NCBI GenBank assembly: GCA_023423935.1
Contig: JAFAEQ010000015.1
Span: 135,561-199,560 of the forward strand
DNA length: 64,000 nt
From: Pseudomonadota bacterium
GTDB lineage: Bacteria; Pseudomonadota; Gammaproteobacteria; Steroidobacterales; Steroidobacteraceae
Reading direction: 5' to 3'
The notes beneath the pieces are model-generated. The model saw only the letters and a program-made list of their open reading frames with translations. It was not told where the DNA came from and made no database searches. Positions 62,038 to 64,000 of this stretch are shown piece after piece. The first letter of the stretch is position 1; every line of letters begins with the position of its first letter. Position numbers and translations under genes: made by a program.

Positions 62038-62627
62038 TTCTCGGACCGAAGACAAGATCTCCACGGGGCGCGCGGGGATCACAGGGTTCGGAAAGGAGAG
62101 GAGGAGTTCACACAGAGGGCACAGAGGACACAGAGTTGGAAGAGCGAGGCGTCAGTCCGCGCTCCTCACTGCCATCACTTTCATCACTCGGATCAGGAAT
62201 CAGATCTCCACGGGGCGCACGGAGTACACGGGGCAAGACGGATAGCGGTGCCGCCGCGAATCGGCCGCCATCACTGCCATCACCGTCATCACTGTCCTCA
62301 CCCAGAAGTGAAGACAAGATCTCCCCGGGGCGAACGGGGATCACGGGGTTCGGAAGGAGAGGATGAGTTCACACAGAGATCACAGAGCGCACAGAGTTCA
62401 AAGAAGGATGCGTCAGCGCCTCATCACTTACATCACTGCCATCACTTTCATCACTCGGATCAGGAATCAGATCTCCATGGGGCACACGGGGCAAGATCGA
62501 TAACCGCGCAGTGGCGCCGCTCTGGCCGCCATCACTTCCATCACCGTCATCACCGCCATCACTGTCATCACTATCCTCACTCATCACTCATCACTCATCA
62601 CTCATCACCCATCACTCACCCAGCGAC

Positions 62628-63776
62628 TCACTCACTCCCCAAACATCTCCGATAGCGTCCGTTCACGCGCTGGGCGAACCATTCGGTCGTGAGTGGGCGG
62701 GTGATCTTCACGCTCTCCAGTCGAATGCTGGGCACGACGGCTCGCGGAACAGGAGAGCCGGACTTGCGATCTGCCAGGTCGAAGAGTCGTTGATACAGGT
62801 CGGTTTGTTCGAACTCGGCTTCCTTCTCGCGCTGCAGGTCGCGACGGATCTCGCGATTGCTCATATTCAACTGAGAGGCGAGTTTGCGTACCGCCGCTTC
62901 GGTCTGGCCCGGCTGGTCTTCGCTCGCGCCTTGACGCAGGAGATCGCCGTCGAGTGCGAGCTTCGCCTTGCTCAGTGCGGCGACTGCTTTCTGAAACGCC
63001 GCATTGCGACTCGCATAGTGGCCTGCGTTGAAGTCCGCGAATCGATAGAGCATCGAATCGTACGGGACAGGATAGTCGAGCAGATGCGCCGTGCCGAAGT
63101 ACATGCCGCCGCGGCGCGTGAAGACTTCGCGTCGTATGGAGTCTTTCACGGGATAAGGATAGTTGCGCTTTTTCGCGTGTTGTTCGGCGAAGGCAATGCT
63201 CACTTGCATCGGTCCGCCGGTGCGAACGGGATTGAAGTCGGCGAACAGCTGCCGTCCCAAGGGCACCGAGCCGATGAAATCCTCGAAGGTTTCGCTCAGC
63301 GCGCGTTCGGTGTTGGCTTTGGCGATGCGATCGGCATACGTTTGTCCATTGGGTGAGCGCGCATTCAGCGCGAGCGTCACGACTGAGCTCGGAATGTGAT
63401 AACGAGAGGCGCGCGTGTCGATCTCCTTGCGTGCCATGGTCGGCAGGCCGGGCACCGTGGGATCGACCTGGAAGCCCGTTTCCTGCTGTGTGACGGCGAT
63501 GACGGCGCAGATGTTGCGCGCTGTTGGCCGGATATCGAGTGCTTCGAATGCTGCGAACATGTCGATGGCCCAGCCGTCGCGATTGGGCACCGTCGCCGGG
63601 ATCAGTTGACGGATCTGCGTGCGGGCAGCATCGGGGTCGATCGGCGGCTCGCGCGAGGGAGCGGCACCGCAGCCGGCCAGACTTGCTGCCAGCGTGCAGA
63701 TGAGTGCGAGCGCCAGGCCTGAGCGCGACTCCCTGCACTGGCTCACAACATCCCGGATGCGCTGCACGTTATTCAC
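62628..63776 (-). CDS. DUF1615 lipoprotein
   Basis: A 382-aa protein of the DUF1615 family. The N-terminus has a short basic start and then SGLALALICTLAASLAGC, a lipoprotein signal with Cys near residue 36. The body (GWAIDMFAAFEALDIRPTAR, AVIAVTQQETGFQVDPTVPG, TERALSETFEDFIGSVPLGR, GGPMQVSIAFAEQHA) looks like a lysozyme-like domain ('QQETGF...GPMQV'), which suggests peptidoglycan binding or cleavage; the family is uncharacterised. Its stop codon is in the last units of the repeat array. The real start could be a few codons later. Confidence 0.85.
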   Translation of the reverse strand: MNNVQRIRDVVSQCRESRSGLALALICTLAASLAGCGAAPSREPPIDPDAARTQIRQLIPATVPNRDGWAIDMFAAFEALDIRPTARNICAVIAVTQQETGFQVDPTVPGLPTMARKEIDTRASRYHIPSSVVTLALNARSPNGQTYADRIAKANTERALSETFEDFIGSVPLGRQLFADFNPVRTGGPMQVSIAFAEQHAKKRNYPYPVKDSIRREVFTRRGGMYFGTAHLLDYPVPYDSMLYRFADFNAGHYASRNAAFQKAVAALSKAKLALDGDLLRQGASEDQPGQTEAAVRKLASQLNMSNREIRRDLQREKEAEFEQTDLYQRLFDLADRKSGSPVPRAVVPSIRLESVKITRPLTTEWFAQRVNGRYRRCLGSE

Positions 63777-64000
63777 ACGCCCCCACCATCACATGATCCC
63801 GACACACACCAGCGCGATCGTTGCAGCCGTATCGGATGCAAGTCAAAGCTGGGGGCGAAACGTTCGCCTCAGCCTCATCGCGAGTCGTGCAAGGAAGCGA
63901 CGATTGTGCCTTCGGGTTCCGGATGCGTGTACCGGTTCATGACTCGACGAATCATGACTCCACATCATGACTCCACAAAGCAAATCGGCGGCCCATGGGC

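Larger units (their letters stand above)
61655..62630 (+). repeat. Large array of degenerate 9-mer repeats (plus orientation)
   Basis: Nearly 1 kb without a gene, made of recurrent modules. One is CACACAGAG-ATCACAGAG-CGCACAGAG (61676-61702). A second is TCATCACTT-GCATCACTG-CCATCACTT-TCATCACTC (61727-61762). A third is TCCACGGGG-CACACGGGG-ATCACAGGG (61779-61805). All have period 9. The whole unit recurs about four to five times with drift, and the tract ends in TCATCAC heptamers (62575-62620) that run to the stop codon of the DUF1615 gene. It is the mirror image of 51897-52432. Confidence 0.92.

Noticed and set aside
61655..62630. Possible CRISPR array
   Set aside because: The repeats are degenerate, the modules vary in length, there are no unique spacers of constant size and no cas genes nearby. 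The basic period is 9 bases.
62248..62655. His/Ser-rich ORF (HHCHHRHH-type) in the array
   Set aside because: It comes from CATCAC repeats and has no independent start signal or conserved sequence.

Overview
The window is GC-rich and gene-dense, and looks like chromosome from a free-living, carbohydrate-degrading Gammaproteobacterium. The nearest style I can name is Xanthomonadales or Steroidobacteraceae (TonB-dependent receptors beside glycoside hydrolases, a tryptophan-halogenase-like gene in a sugar locus, a LacI regulator). That placement is inference from gene content. I saw no rRNA, tRNA, CRISPR array, prophage or insertion sequence.

Layout. 1-9143: N-acetylglucosamine/chitin-type utilisation: the 3' part of a TonB-dependent receptor (cut by the window edge), a GH20 hexosaminidase lipoprotein, an EIIA-HPr-EI phosphotransferase fusion and a NagE-like permease with two EIIB domains. 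9238-26616: starch/maltodextrin locus: GalM-like lipoprotein, GH13 alpha-glucosidase, GH97, a second receptor, a tryptophan halogenase, a GH13 amylase broken by a 19-bp tandem duplication, a second GH13, an SLC45-type sugar permease, stress/envelope genes and a LacI-family regulator. Three copies of TGAATACGTATGC lie upstream of the GH13 alpha-glucosidase, the GH97 gene and the broken amylase and are the likely operators. 26862-37544: single genes (Spy-like protein, thioesterase, acetyltransferase, serine hydrolase, thioredoxin 2, a third receptor, a sorbosone-dehydrogenase-like protein, exonuclease III, a cysteine hydrolase). 37567-46726: an AraC regulator divergent from a five-gene catabolic cluster (MFS permease, quinone oxidoreductase, acyl-CoA synthetase, fourth receptor, metal amidohydrolase) whose substrate I cannot assign. 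46742-56136: thioesterase, VOC protein, Nudix, GFA, DUF72, trehalase, a small unknown, alkaline phosphatase, GH5 and a host-attachment-family protein. 56550-63776: a GH94-type 1,2-beta-oligoglucan phosphorylase, a SEC59/phytol-kinase-like membrane protein, a DksA-type zinc finger and a DUF1615 lipoprotein.

The genes fit a scavenger of insoluble or oligomeric glucans and chitin: receptors import oligosaccharides, periplasmic lipoprotein or secreted enzymes trim them, and PTS or MFS permeases bring the sugars in.

The main unexplained structure is intergenic. There are tandem arrays of degenerate 7-mers and 9-mers (28.5, 30.2-31.2, 49.0, 51.9-52.4 and 61.65-62.63 kb). Several run into the 3' ends of genes and supply their last codons and stop. 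A separate 103-bp element occurs twice, 33 kb apart, with about 90% identity and its stems conserved.
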